64,000 nt of DNA from Ralstonia condita (GCF_958405655.1 NZ_CATYWO010000006.1:62001-126000); one strand, 5' to 3'; shown: positions 8,353 through 17,659, counted from the first letter of the stretch. A program made the numbers and translations. Notes: a model not told the origin generated them from the sequence alone.

Positions 8353-9405
8353 ATGTTTGCCTATCTGATCAAACGCCTGCTGCTGCTGATCCCGACCCTG
8401 ATTGGCGTGATTACGCTCACCTTCGTGGTGATTCAGTTCGTGCCGGGCGGCCCTGTCGAACAGATGATGATGGAGATGAAAGGGCGCGGTGCCGGGAGCG
8501 AGGCGAGCGGCGGCGGCGCCTTCGACTATCGGGGCCGTCGCGGCGTCGATCCCGACAAGATCAAGGAGATACGCGCGCTCTATGGCTTCGACAAGGGCCC
8601 CGTCGAGCGCTACTTCCTTATGCTTGGCCGCTTTGCGCGGTTCGACCTTGGTGAGAGCTATTTCCAGCATCGCAGCGTGTGGGAACTCATCAAATCGAAG
8701 TTGCCGGTGTCGATCTCGATCGGGCTATGGACGTTCTTCCTGACCTACCTGATAGCGGTGCCGCTCGGTATCGCCAAGGCGGTGCGGGCGGGCAGCCGGT
8801 TCGACCTGGTCACCAGCATCATCGTGCTGGTGGGTTATGCCATCCCCGGCTTCGTGCTGGGCGTATTGCTGCTGGTACTGTTTGGCGGCGGCACGTTCTT
8901 CCAGTGGTTCCCGATTCGCGGCATCACGTCAGACAACTGGGACCAGATGAGCTTGCTTGGCAAGGTGACCGATTACCTCTGGCACATCACGCTGCCGGTG
9001 ACGGCCTCGGTGGTGGGGAGTTTTGCCGTTAGCACCATGCTGACGAAGAACGCATTCCTCGAAGAGATTCGCAAACAGTATGTGCTGACCGCGCGCAGCA
9101 AAGGGCTTTCGGAGCGGCGCGTGCTCTGGAAGCACATCTTTCGCAACGCGCTGCTGCCGCTGGTCACGGGCTTTCCGTCCGCATTCATCGGCGCGTTCTT
9201 CACGGGCTCGCTGCTGATCGAGCAACTGTTCTCGCTGGATGGCATGGGGCTGCTGTCGTATGAGGCGGTGGTGCGGCGCGACTATCCGGTCGTGCTTGGT
9301 ACGCTCTACCTGTTCACCCTGATCGGTCTGGCTGCCCGATTGATCTCCGATGTGTGCTACGTGCTGGTGGACCCGCGCATCCATTTCGGCTCGGTTGGGC
9401 GCTAG
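8353..9405 (+). CDS. yejB: Oligopeptide ABC transporter permease YejB-like
   Basis: 350 residues with six likely membrane segments, starting MFAYLIKRLLLLIPTLIG, the classic first helix of DppB/OppB/YejB permeases. A periplasmic loop (residues 35-90, FVPGGPVEQ onwards) precedes the core. The EAA loop that contacts the ATPase is about RSKGLSERRVLWKHIFRNAL near residue 250. It follows yejA by 17 bp and precedes yejE by 14 bp. ATG 8353 was chosen because the helix begins there; upstream in-frame codons overlap yejA. Confidence 0.93.
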   Translation: MFAYLIKRLLLLIPTLIGVITLTFVVIQFVPGGPVEQMMMEMKGRGAGSEASGGGAFDYRGRRGVDPDKIKEIRALYGFDKGPVERYFLMLGRFARFDLGESYFQHRSVWELIKSKLPVSISIGLWTFFLTYLIAVPLGIAKAVRAGSRFDLVTSIIVLVGYAIPGFVLGVLLLVLFGGGTFFQWFPIRGITSDNWDQMSLLGKVTDYLWHITLPVTASVVGSFAVSTMLTKNAFLEEIRKQYVLTARSKGLSERRVLWKHIFRNALLPLVTGFPSAFIGAFFTGSLLIEQLFSLDGMGLLSYEAVVRRDYPVVLGTLYLFTLIGLAARLISDVCYVLVDPRIHFGSVGR

Positions 9406-9419
9406 GCGGGACGACGATC

Positions 9420-10544
9420 ATGACCGAGTATCTGCGGACCGCCGCGCACCCGTCCAACGCCCCGGCACCCCATGCCATCCGGCATTCGCCATCGCCGCTC
9501 AAGCGTGCCTGGCGGCGTTTCAAGCAGCACCGCCTGGGTTACTGGAGCCTGATCCTCTTCGTCGCGCTGTTCGTCCTCAGCCTCGGGGGCGAGCTCATCT
9601 CCAACGACAGGCCGCTGGTCGTCAGGTATCACGGCACCTGGTACTTCCCCATCGTGAAGACCTATCCCGAGACAACCTTCGGCGGCGACTTCCCCACGCC
9701 GACGGACTACCTCGATCCGTATATCCGCGACAAGTTCAAGGAGCCGGGCAGCTTCGCGATCTTTCCGCCCAATCCCTATTCATACGAGACGTTGAATTAC
9801 TTCTCGAAAGAGCCCAATCCGGCGCCCCCGTCGGCAGAAAACTGGCTTGGCACCGATGACCGCGGCCGCGATGTGTTCGCTCGCCTGCTGTACGGCTTTC
9901 GCGTATCGGTGCTGTTCGGGATGGCACTCACGCTGCTCGGGCTGCTGGTCGGTACGTTCACTGGAGCGCTCATGGGTTTCTTTGGCGGGCGCTTCGACAT
10001 GGTGTCTCAACGGCTGATCGAAATCTGGAGCTCAATGCCGGAGCTGTATCTCCTGATCATCTTCGCCTCGATCTTCACCCCGAGTCTGGGGCTGCTCATC
10101 ATCCTGCTGTCGCTGTTCGGGTGGATGAGCCTCTCAGACTACGTGCGCGCCGAGTTCTATCGCAACCGCTCGCTCGACTACGTCAAGGCTGCGCGAGCGT
10201 TGGGGCTCTCGAACTGGCAGATCATGTGGCGCCACATCATGCCCAACAGCCTGACGCCGGTCATCACCTTCCTGCCGTTCCGCATGAGCGCGGCCATTCT
10301 TGCGCTGACAAGCCTGGATTTCCTTGGCTTGGGCGTGCCGCCTTCCACGCCCAGCCTGGGCGAACTCCTGGCACAGGGCAAGGCCAACCTGGATGCCTGG
10401 TGGATCTCGCTGTCGACCTTTGCAGTGCTCGTGTTGACCCTCGTTCTGCTGACCTTCATGGGTGACGCGCTGCGTGACGCGTTTGACACGCGCCTGTCGT
10501 TCGCGCACCTGCGTGCACGCCAGAAACCAGCGGGGGTGAAATGA
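9420..10544 (+). CDS. yejE: Oligopeptide ABC transporter permease YejE-like
   Basis: 374 residues. The N-terminal cytoplasmic part SPLKRAWRRFKQHRLGYWSL leads into the first helix, followed by a long periplasmic domain (about residues 60-140, including YHGTWYFPIVKTYPET) typical of YejE. GTDDRGRDVFARLLYG is the OppC/DppC signature, and ARALGLSNWQIMWRHIMPNS is the EAA loop. The C-terminal segment contains MGDALRDAFD. ATG 9420 is used; the upstream open frame overlaps yejB. The stop overlaps the yejF start (ATGA 10541-10544). Confidence 0.93.
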   Translation: MTEYLRTAAHPSNAPAPHAIRHSPSPLKRAWRRFKQHRLGYWSLILFVALFVLSLGGELISNDRPLVVRYHGTWYFPIVKTYPETTFGGDFPTPTDYLDPYIRDKFKEPGSFAIFPPNPYSYETLNYFSKEPNPAPPSAENWLGTDDRGRDVFARLLYGFRVSVLFGMALTLLGLLVGTFTGALMGFFGGRFDMVSQRLIEIWSSMPELYLLIIFASIFTPSLGLLIILLSLFGWMSLSDYVRAEFYRNRSLDYVKAARALGLSNWQIMWRHIMPNSLTPVITFLPFRMSAAILALTSLDFLGLGVPPSTPSLGELLAQGKANLDAWWISLSTFAVLVLTLVLLTFMGDALRDAFDTRLSFAHLRARQKPAGVK

Positions 10545-12196
10545 CCCGAGCTGATTTGCGGCCGTCTGCGCCCAAGTATGACGGGCCGCTGCTGCGGCTG
10601 GACGATCTGTGCGTGCATTTCGAATCCGAGCACGGGGACGTGACCGAGGCGGTCAGGCATGTTTCGCTCGATCTGCATGTCGGGGAGCGCTTCGCCCTGG
10701 TGGGGGAGTCGGGGTCGGGCAAGTCCGTCACGGCGCTGTCGATCATGCGCCTGCTGGCCGATGCCCAGTACAGCGGCCGCATACTCTTCGAGGGCCGCGA
10801 CCTGCTGAGCGCCAGCGAGCGTGAAATGCGAGGCCTGCGTGGCGCGGATGTCGCCATGGTGTTCCAGGAGCCGATGACGGCGCTGAATCCGCTCTATACC
10901 ATCGGCAACCAGATCGTCGAGACGCTGGAGCTGCACGAAGGCCTGGGCAAGCGTGCAGCAAAGGCGCGCGCCATTGCGTTGCTGGAACGTACCGGCATCA
11001 AGGAGGCCCCGCGCCGTTTCGATGCCTTCCCGCATCAGTTGTCAGGCGGCCAGCGCCAGCGCGCGATGATCGCCATGGCATTGGCCTGTTCGCCCAAACT
11101 GCTGTTGGCCGACGAGCCAACCACCGCGCTGGACGTGACGGTTCGGATGCAGATCCTGCAATTGCTGCGCGAGCTGCAGGTCGAGTTCGGCATGGCCATC
11201 ATGCTGATCACCCACGACCTGAACATGGTTCGCGCCTTTGCCGAGCGTGTCGGCGTGATGGAGCGGGGCGTACTCGTCGAGACCGGAGCGACGGCCGACG
11301 TATTCGCCGCTCCGCAACATCCCTACACCGTGCGCCTGCTGGAGAGCCGGCCGCAGCGCGATGTGCTGCCGCTGGTGCCGCTTGCGCCGGTGCTGCTCGA
11401 AGCCGACCAGTTGACCGTGACGTACGCGCGCCATCGGCCAGGGTTTGCCGGTTGGTTTCGCAGCGACGCTTTTACTGCGGTCGACGCCGTGTCATTGCAG
11501 CTGCGCGAAGGTGAAACGCTCGGCATCGTGGGTGAGTCCGGCTCGGGCAAGACCACACTTGCGCAGACGCTGCTTGGCCTGCAAGCCCCCCAAGGCGGCG
11601 ACTTGCGCTTTCTGGGCAATTCGCTGCTGCGTCTTTCACGCGACCAGCGACGTGCCGTGCGGGCGCGCATGCAGGTGGTTTTCCAGGATCCCTATGGTTC
11701 GCTTTCGCCACGAATGACCATCGAGGAAATCGTCGGCGAGGGCTTGGCGTTGCACCAGCCCCACGTGAACCCGACCGAGCGGCGCCATCGTGTGATCGAG
11801 GCGCTGCGCGAAGTCGGTCTGGATCGCACCGTGCTGGGGCGCTATCCCCACGAATTTTCAGGCGGTCAGCGCCAGCGCATCGCAATTGCCAGGGTGCTGA
11901 TCCTCAAACCGCAGGTGCTGGTGCTGGATGAGCCGACTTCGGCACTCGATGTGTCCATCCAGCAGCAGGTGCTTTCGCTGCTGTCTGCCCTTCAGAAAAA
12001 GTACAACCTGTCGTATCTCTTCATCAGTCACGACCTCGCCGTCATCCGTGCGATGTCACATCGTGTGGCCGTGATGAAGGACGGCAAAGTGGTGGAAGAG
12101 GGCGACACCGAAGCGGTGTTGGCGTCGCCTTCGCACCCCTATACCTGCAAGCTGATGGCGGCAGCCTCGCTGATGCCGTCGAGGGATAACCCCTAA
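10541..12196 (+). CDS. yejF: Oligopeptide ABC transporter, fused double ATP-binding protein YejF-like
   Basis: 551 residues containing two complete ABC ATPase domains, as in YejF. Domain 1 has Walker A GESGSGKS near residue 57, signature LSGGQRQR near 167 and Walker B LLLADEPT. Domain 2 has Walker A GESGSGKT near 331, signature FSGGQRQR near 445 and Walker B VLVLDEPTSALDVS. It powers import through YejB/YejE. The start overlaps the yejE stop, implying translational coupling, and the gene closes the operon. No clear T-tailed terminator follows. Confidence 0.94.
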   Translation: MTRADLRPSAPKYDGPLLRLDDLCVHFESEHGDVTEAVRHVSLDLHVGERFALVGESGSGKSVTALSIMRLLADAQYSGRILFEGRDLLSASEREMRGLRGADVAMVFQEPMTALNPLYTIGNQIVETLELHEGLGKRAAKARAIALLERTGIKEAPRRFDAFPHQLSGGQRQRAMIAMALACSPKLLLADEPTTALDVTVRMQILQLLRELQVEFGMAIMLITHDLNMVRAFAERVGVMERGVLVETGATADVFAAPQHPYTVRLLESRPQRDVLPLVPLAPVLLEADQLTVTYARHRPGFAGWFRSDAFTAVDAVSLQLREGETLGIVGESGSGKTTLAQTLLGLQAPQGGDLRFLGNSLLRLSRDQRRAVRARMQVVFQDPYGSLSPRMTIEEIVGEGLALHQPHVNPTERRHRVIEALREVGLDRTVLGRYPHEFSGGQRQRIAIARVLILKPQVLVLDEPTSALDVSIQQQVLSLLSALQKKYNLSYLFISHDLAVIRAMSHRVAVMKDGKVVEEGDTEAVLASPSHPYTCKLMAAASLMPSRDNP

Positions 12197-12437
12197 AATC
12201 CACCGCTGATTCCCCCGTTTCATGCCGCTTTGATGCGCGGTTTTTGTAAGAATGCGCATCCAAAGTCATGTGTAAGTGCATGATTCTCATATGAATTCAG
12301 GGAAATTTGTAACGACCTTTGACAAGTCAAAGTGTCACTTTTATCATCCTGCGAGATTGTTTGAGCGGGATTCGGACGGGTTTCTTTTGCTTCCGCATAT
12401 GGATGCCCGATGATGACGATTTTCCGAGGGAGAACCG

Positions 12438-13085
12438 ATGCAGCACTTTGTATTTCATTCCATGGCGCGCCTGGCGGTAGGGGTTGTGATCGGCTGCGGC
12501 GTGATCGTGTCGAATGCAGTACATGCTGATACGGTCTTCAAGGACACGGAAGTCCGCGCCGACGTCAAACCCGACGCCAAATCCGGCCTCATCTCGAATG
12601 TGATGAGCAAGACGGGCGACGTGGTCATGAACGCGCTTGGCATGATTGGCCTGCGCTATCGCTTCGGGGGCAACACTCCCGAGTCCGGCCTCGATTGCAG
12701 CGGCTTCGTCCGCTATGTCTTCAACGACACGTTTGGCTTTCTGCTGCCGCGCCGCGCCGTGGAGATGAGCCGTGTCGGTACCAGCGTCGATATGGCCGAG
12801 TTGCGTCCCGGCGACCTGGTGTTCTTCAACACCATGCGCCACACCTTCTCGCACGTCGGCATCTATATCGGTGACAACAAGTTCGTGCACGCGCCGTCGA
12901 CCGGCAGCAAGATTCGTGTGGATGATATGACGGCCTCGTACTGGGTGACGCGTTACAACGGTGCTCGCCGTATCGAAGGGAACACCGGTGCCGCGGTCAA
13001 GGGAAGCGTCGACAACTTCGTCGAAACGCTCAAGCGCGTCGACCCGAATGCCGCTGGCAAGCCGCTGGCACTGTACGGCGGCTGA
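12438..13085 (+). CDS. NlpC/P60 family secreted peptidoglycan hydrolase (C40)
   Basis: 215 residues with a signal peptide (hydrophobic residues 9-30, ending VHADT). The NlpC/P60 catalytic domain spans about residues 68-180. The nucleophile is Cys87 in GLDCSGFVRYVF, and the catalytic His is in HVGIYIGDNKFVHAPS. The preceding GLRYRFGGNTPESG segment is also typical. Such enzymes cleave D-Glu-to-diaminopimelate bonds in peptide stems during wall remodelling. It is a single gene with its own terminator. The 241 bp upstream are AT-richer than the surroundings and hold no other gene. Confidence 0.93.
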   Translation: MQHFVFHSMARLAVGVVIGCGVIVSNAVHADTVFKDTEVRADVKPDAKSGLISNVMSKTGDVVMNALGMIGLRYRFGGNTPESGLDCSGFVRYVFNDTFGFLLPRRAVEMSRVGTSVDMAELRPGDLVFFNTMRHTFSHVGIYIGDNKFVHAPSTGSKIRVDDMTASYWVTRYNGARRIEGNTGAAVKGSVDNFVETLKRVDPNAAGKPLALYGG

Positions 13086-13104
13086 GTCGCTCAAGCACCA
13101 AAAG

Positions 13105-13130
13105 AAAAGACCGCAGAAGCGGTCTTTTTT
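13105..13130 (+). terminator. Terminator after the NlpC/P60 gene
   Basis: AAAAGACCGC (13105-13114), loop AGAA, GCGGTCTTTTTT (13119-13130). It is symmetric in A and T runs, so it may also serve the convergent patatin gene. Confidence 0.9.
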
Positions 13131-13151
13131 GTTGGCTGCGCCTGGGCTGTT

Positions 13152-14108
13152 TCAGTGCTGCGGGAGTGGTGAGGCCAGCACGGTCTGCGGCAGGCGCAGC
13201 TTGGCGCGCAGCAGCGGCAGCGCAGCTTGCGCGGCCTGTTCGCCCGCGAGGATGGCCTCATTGCGCGCGGTAAAGTCGCTACCCTTCACGAACGGCAGCG
13301 AGGGCGTGATCACCACATCGGCTTGGGCCAGTTCGGTCCTGTTGATGCTCTGGCCCATGATCGCCGTCGTCTGCAGCAGCATGCTGGCCTGGCCCGATAC
13401 CGGCTGGGTGGAAGGGTCCGCCGAGATGTTCACGGCAATCACGAATGTGGCGCCCATCTGCTTGACGTAACTCACGGGCACGGGTGCCACCAGGCCGCCA
13501 TCCACGTACTGGTGGCCGCTGATCGTCACGGGCTGGAACACGCCGGGGATGCTGCACGAAGCGCGTACTGCCTGGCCCGTATTGCCGCGTCGAAACAGGA
13601 TCGGCTTGCCGCTCGACAGGTCCGTGGCCACGATGCCTAGCGGAATCCGCATTTGCTCGATGGTTTTGTGTCTGACCAGCCGGTTGATGTAATTCTCCAG
13701 TGCTTCACCCTTGAGCCAACCGCCAAAACGGGTGCCAAACGGCAGCGCCCAGTCGGCGATCATGGCCTCGTCCATCTTGAGTGCCATGCGATTCATCTCG
13801 AGGCCCGACATGCCGGACGCATGGATCGCGGCCACCACGCTGCCCGCGCTGGTCCCGGTGATGTAGTCGACCTGGATGCCCTGTGCCTCCAGCATCTTGA
13901 TGACGCCGATATGCGCAAAGCCGCGCGCGGCGCCGCCACCCAGGGCCAGGCCGACACGCACCGGCGGCGTGGCAGGCTGTGCGGATGGCGGCAGGACGGC
14001 CGTCGTTGGCGTCGCAGGCGTTTCGGTTTTGCCGGACGATGGGCCGGTCACGGTACAGGCGGAGAGCAAGGAGGCGCCGGCGGCACCCAGGAAGAGGCGG
14101 CGTTGCAT
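13152..14108 (-). CDS. Patatin-like phospholipase, predicted lipoprotein
   Basis: 318 residues. The N terminus MQRRLFLGAAGASLLSAC is a lipoprotein signal peptide with lipobox L-S-A-C at Cys18, so the protein is probably membrane-anchored. The patatin domain has the oxyanion motif LGGGAARGFAHIG, the nucleophile elbow GTSAGS and the catalytic Asp in DGGLVAPVP, forming the Ser-Asp dyad of RssA/YchK-like acyl hydrolases. An alternative ATG at 14150 would add 14 residues before the signal; neither start has a strong Shine-Dalgarno. The gene is divergent from gltX; substrate unknown. Confidence 0.9.
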   Translation of the reverse strand: MQRRLFLGAAGASLLSACTVTGPSSGKTETPATPTTAVLPPSAQPATPPVRVGLALGGGAARGFAHIGVIKMLEAQGIQVDYITGTSAGSVVAAIHASGMSGLEMNRMALKMDEAMIADWALPFGTRFGGWLKGEALENYINRLVRHKTIEQMRIPLGIVATDLSSGKPILFRRGNTGQAVRASCSIPGVFQPVTISGHQYVDGGLVAPVPVSYVKQMGATFVIAVNISADPSTQPVSGQASMLLQTTAIMGQSINRTELAQADVVITPSLPFVKGSDFTARNEAILAGEQAAQAALPLLRAKLRLPQTVLASPLPQH

Positions 14109-14199
14109 GAGGGTTGGATCGCGTCGAGGCGCGCAGTGATCGGTCGTCATTGTGCCAAAGTTTGGCGGCGGACTGGCCAAGCGCACCACGTGCGGTTGG

Positions 14200-14205
14200 T
14201 ATAAT
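14200..14205 (+). promoter_or_regulatory. -10 box of gltX
   Basis: Perfect TATAAT at 14200-14205, 67 bp before the gltX ATG. No good -35 lies at 16-18 bp. Transcription from here would begin about 14212 and include the hairpin described next. Confidence 0.6.
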
Positions 14206-14218
14206 TTCGGTTTCGATA

Positions 14219-14262
14219 AAGGCCGCTCGCGACTGATTCGGTCGTGCGGCCTTGTTCTTTCA
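14219..14262 (+). promoter_or_regulatory. Terminator-like hairpin in the gltX leader (possible attenuator)
   Basis: AAGGCCGC (14219-14226) pairs with GCGGCCTT (14246-14253). An inner GCGAC/GTCGT helix (14229-14233 with 14241-14245) closes a 7-nt loop. A T-rich TTGTTCTTT follows, 10 nt before the ATG region. It lies between the -10 box and gltX, where it would either attenuate transcription or affect translation. Confidence 0.5.
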
Positions 14263-14271
14263 GCCATTCCT

Positions 14272-15669
14272 ATGACCCAGCGCGTCCGCACTCGTTTCGC
14301 TCCCAGCCCCACCGGCTTCATCCACCTCGGCAACATTCGCTCGGCACTGTACCCATGGGCCTTCGCCCGCAAGATGAAGGGAGACTTCATCCTGCGCATC
14401 GAAGATACCGACGTGGAGCGCTCCACGCAGGAAGCCGTTGACGTGATCCTGGAAGCGATGGCGTGGCTGGATCTGGATATCGACGAAGGCCCGTTCTATC
14501 AGATGCAGCGCATGGACCGTTATCGCGAGGTCATCGCGCAGATGGTCCGCCAGGATCTGGCTTACCCGTGCTACATGAGCACCGAAGAACTCGACGCGCT
14601 CCGGGAGGCGCAGCGTGAGCGCGGCGAGAAACCCCGCTACGACGGCACTTGGCGCCCCGAGCCCGGCAAGGTCCTGCCGACGCCGCCGGAAGGCGTGCAG
14701 CCCGTGATCCGCTTCAGGAACCCGATTGGCGGCAGCGTGGCCTGGGACGATGCCGTCAAGGGCCGCATCGAAATCTCGAACGATGAGCTGGATGACCTTG
14801 TCATCGCCCGGCCGGATGGTACGCCTACATATAACTTCTGCGTGGTCGTCGACGATATGGACATGCAGATCACCCACGTGATCCGTGGCGACGATCACGT
14901 CAACAACACGCCGCGCCAGATCAACATTCTTCGTGCCCTGGGCGGCACGCCGCCGGTGTACGCCCACCTGCCGACCGTGCTCAATGAGCAGGGCGAGAAA
15001 ATGAGCAAGCGCCACGGCGCCATGAGCGTGACCGGTTATCGCGATGCCGGCTACCTGCCTGAGGCCGTCGTCAATTACCTCGCCCGCCTCGGCTGGGCGC
15101 ATGGCGATGCCGAGATTTTTTCTCGTGAGCAGTTCGTCGAATGGTTTGACCTCGAGCATCTGGGCAAGTCGCCCGCACAATACAACCCCGAGAAGCTCGC
15201 CTGGTTGAACAACCATTACATCAAGCAAGCCGACAACGCGCGTCTGGCTGACCTGGTGAAGCCCTTCATTGAGGAGCTGGGTGGTAAGGTCGATGGTGGC
15301 CCGGTGTTGGCTGACGTCATCGCGCTGGTGAAGGATCGCGCCAACACGCTGCGTGAAGTCGCGCAGACTGCGCTGCTGTTCTACCGCACCGACTTGACCA
15401 TCGATCCGGCGTTGGCGGCACAGCATCTTACGGATGACGTGCGTCCCGGTATTGCCGCGCTTGCCGAGAAGCTGGGCGCACTGCCGGAGTGGAATCGTGA
15501 AGCCATTGGCGTTGCCTTCAAGGACGTCCTCGCCGCGCATGGCTGGAAGATGCCAAAGCTCGCCATGCCCGTGCGTCTTCTTGTGGCGGGGCAACTGCAG
15601 ACCCCCTCGATCGATGCCGTGCTCGAGCTGTTTGGTCGCGAGGTCGTCCTGTGCCGCCTGGCTGGGTGA
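14272..15669 (+). CDS. gltX: Glutamyl-tRNA synthetase
   Basis: 465 residues, normal for a bacterial class I GluRS. It starts MTQRVRTRFAPSPTGFIHLGNIRSAL, containing the HIGH-type motif (HLGN). KMSKR appears in GEKMSKRHGAMSV near residue 245. The IEDTD and GDDHVNNTPRQ segments are also diagnostic. It charges tRNA-Glu, whose gene lies about 300 bp downstream. The frame is open further upstream, but that part covers the hairpin leader, so ATG 14272 is preferred. Confidence 0.97.
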   Translation: MTQRVRTRFAPSPTGFIHLGNIRSALYPWAFARKMKGDFILRIEDTDVERSTQEAVDVILEAMAWLDLDIDEGPFYQMQRMDRYREVIAQMVRQDLAYPCYMSTEELDALREAQRERGEKPRYDGTWRPEPGKVLPTPPEGVQPVIRFRNPIGGSVAWDDAVKGRIEISNDELDDLVIARPDGTPTYNFCVVVDDMDMQITHVIRGDDHVNNTPRQINILRALGGTPPVYAHLPTVLNEQGEKMSKRHGAMSVTGYRDAGYLPEAVVNYLARLGWAHGDAEIFSREQFVEWFDLEHLGKSPAQYNPEKLAWLNNHYIKQADNARLADLVKPFIEELGGKVDGGPVLADVIALVKDRANTLREVAQTALLFYRTDLTIDPALAAQHLTDDVRPGIAALAEKLGALPEWNREAIGVAFKDVLAAHGWKMPKLAMPVRLLVAGQLQTPSIDAVLELFGREVVLCRLAG

Positions 15670-15700
15670 GGCGTCTCGAGAAAAAATTTAGGGGAGGGTA

Positions 15701-15730
15701 TTGCCAAGCGACAAATACTTCCCCTATACT
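15701..15730 (+). promoter_or_regulatory. Promoter of the tRNA-Ala-Glu-Asp cluster
   Basis: TTGCCA (15701-15706) and TATACT (15725-15730) with 18-bp spacing. The predicted transcript starts with a 9-bp hairpin, GTTTTCGCT (15734-15742) with AGCGAAAAC (15752-15760), before tRNA-Ala, which could guide processing of the 5' leader. Confidence 0.75.
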
Positions 15731-15780
15731 CTTGTTTTCGCTGCAACACGAAGCGAAAACGCAGTAAAAAGCAGTAACTC

Positions 15781-15856
<76 letters not shown>

Positions 15857-15900
15857 AAAATACCGGAAGATTCGATTCAAAGATAAATTTGAAAAGAGGC

Positions 15901-15929
15901 TTCCAAAACGCTAAGAAGCTCGTTATAAT
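15901..15929 (+). promoter_or_regulatory. Possible internal promoter before tRNA-Glu
   Basis: Perfect TATAAT (15924-15929) with a weak TTCCAA (15901-15906) at 17 bp, 47 bp before tRNA-Glu. It could raise expression of tRNA-Glu and tRNA-Asp relative to tRNA-Ala. Confidence 0.45.
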
Positions 15930-15976
15930 CGCGGTCTTCGCAGCGTCAAGACAGAAAGCGTTGCAAAACAGTTTCT

Positions 15977-16052
15977 GTCCCCTTCGTCTAGAGGCCTAGG
16001 ACATCACCCTTTCACGGTGAGTACAGGGGTTCGAATCCCCTAGGGGACGCCA
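15977..16052 (+). tRNA. tRNA-Glu (anticodon UUC)
   Basis: 76 nt. Acceptor GTCCCCT pairs with AGGGGAC, followed by G and encoded CCA. The anticodon stem TCACC/GGTGA closes CTTTCAC, giving UUC. The T arm is GGGGTTCGAATCCCC. Confidence 0.97.
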
Positions 16053-16116
16053 AAACAAGAGCTTAACCAGAAGCTCGTTAGCAAGGCCGGCGCAAGCTGG
16101 TCGAGCGAACCGACAA

Positions 16117-16193
16117 GGAGTGGTAGTTCAGTCGGTTAGAATACCGGCCTGTCACGCCGGGGGTCGCGGGTTCGAGTCCCGTCCACTCCGCCA
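16117..16193 (+). tRNA. tRNA-Asp (anticodon GUC)
   Basis: 77 nt with encoded CCA. Acceptor GGAGTGG pairs with CCACTCC. The anticodon arm CCGGCCTGTCACGCCGG gives anticodon GUC. The T arm is GCGGGTTCGAGTCCCGT. Confidence 0.97.
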
Positions 16194-16200
16194 AATCAAA

Positions 16201-16230
16201 ACCCGCTGCTTGCAGCGGGTTTTTTCTTTT
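16201..16230 (+). terminator. Terminator of the tRNA cluster
   Basis: ACCCGCTG (16201-16208), loop CTTG, CAGCGGGT (16213-16220), then a run of T. It begins 8 bp after tRNA-Asp. Confidence 0.9.
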
Positions 16231-16292
16231 GCGCGTGTAATGCAATCGTGATCCCTCTCGCTTTCCTTTAAAGAAGGATTAAGCCGCCCGCT

Positions 16293-17639
16293 TTAATCAG
16301 GATGGCGGCTGATGCGATTGAAGTAGCTGATCAACAAAGCCCCAGCCACCATCAGGCTCAAGCCGTTGGCGGCCCAGAACCCTGAGGGTCCGCGCAGCAT
16401 GGCGGCAATGTCCCCGAGAAGCCCGAAACCCAGCACGTAGCCGCCCCCCAGGCCTACACCCCAGAGCGAGAGTGCGTAGATGACAGTCGGAATCAGCGCA
16501 ATCTTGTAGGCGCGCAAGATGAACGCCGTCATCACCTGCAGCGCATCGAACATCTGATAGAACGCGATGAAGGGTAAGAGCGGTACCGCTATCGCCATCA
16601 CGGCTGTGTCGCGCGTGTAGAGACTGACCAATTCCTGACGCAGGGCGAGCACCGCTGTTCCGACGATCGCTGCGCAAAGGATCGCGAGTTTGATGCCATT
16701 CATGGCGATTCGGCGGGCCGCTGCTCGATCATGAGCGCCGATGGACTGCGCCGTCAGCGTCGACGTGGCGATCGACAGCGAGAGCGGCACCATGTAAGCC
16801 ACGGCGCCCAGGTTGGCAGCGATCTGGTGTCCGGCGAGCACGACCGTACCCAGCCGGGCGATGAAGATTGCCATCAGCGTGAATGACGTGATCTCGATCA
16901 GATAGGTCAAGCCCATCGGTACGCCCAGACGGACAAGTGCCCACAATCGGGAGCGGCTGGGTGGCGAGTACTGCGTGAAGATCGAGAGCGGTGCGTAAGC
17001 CGAAGTCCGCACCAAGATGACCGCTCCCGCTGCAAACCACAGCCAGCTGACGATCATGGAGGCAAGTGCGCAGCCTGGACCGCCCATCGCCGGCAGTCCC
17101 ATGCCGCCATACAGGAAGAGTGCATTGAGCGGCAGCTTGAGTACCAGCCCGGCCAGTTGCAGCACGGTGACCATCACCGGCCGGGCTAGCGCGTTGTTCA
17201 GCGCCGAATAGATCCGGAAGCCGAGCGCCGCAGGCAGGGCCAGCGCTTCATAACGCAGGTAGGCAGTCGCTTTTGCCGACAGCTCCGGTGTCGCATCCGC
17301 TAGCCGCAGCAGTGGGGCCGGAAACCAGAGGATCATTATGCCGATGGCCGCCAGCCCCAGGCCGAGCCAAACGGCCTGGCGGACTTCCTCGCCGATCTCG
17401 CTGTATTTCTGCGCGCCGTAGAGCTGCCCGGCGACTGGGGCGAGCGCCTGCAGCACGCCCATCAGGCTGATGTACACCGTCACGTAGATCGATCCGCCGA
17501 GCCCGATGGCCGCCAGATCGGCTGCAGAGGCACGCCCGGCCATGGCTGTATCCAGCACGCCGAAGGCGATCACAGCCAGTTGGCCGATCAGTACCGGCCA
17601 TGCCAGGGCGGCAATGCGACGGATGTCGGCAATGAACAT
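16293..17639 (-). CDS. MATE family multidrug/metabolite exporter (NorM-like)
   Basis: 448 residues with about 12 predicted membrane helices in two repeated halves, as in MATE antiporters. The first half begins DIRRIAALAWPVLIGQLAVIAFGVLDTAMAGR, the usual first helix and ALG-type membrane loop. The second half starts near residue 235 (LWALVRLGVPMGLTYLIEI). These proteins use Na+ or H+ gradients to export cationic drugs or metabolites. It lies 20 bp downstream of the glycosyltransferase-like gene on the same strand, so they are probably co-transcribed; the substrate cannot be told from sequence. Confidence 0.9.
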   Translation of the reverse strand: MFIADIRRIAALAWPVLIGQLAVIAFGVLDTAMAGRASAADLAAIGLGGSIYVTVYISLMGVLQALAPVAGQLYGAQKYSEIGEEVRQAVWLGLGLAAIGIMILWFPAPLLRLADATPELSAKATAYLRYEALALPAALGFRIYSALNNALARPVMVTVLQLAGLVLKLPLNALFLYGGMGLPAMGGPGCALASMIVSWLWFAAGAVILVRTSAYAPLSIFTQYSPPSRSRLWALVRLGVPMGLTYLIEITSFTLMAIFIARLGTVVLAGHQIAANLGAVAYMVPLSLSIATSTLTAQSIGAHDRAAARRIAMNGIKLAILCAAIVGTAVLALRQELVSLYTRDTAVMAIAVPLLPFIAFYQMFDALQVMTAFILRAYKIALIPTVIYALSLWGVGLGGGYVLGFGLLGDIAAMLRGPSGFWAANGLSLMVAGALLISYFNRISRHPD

Positions 17640-17659
17640 CGCAGACGCACCCGATGGCG

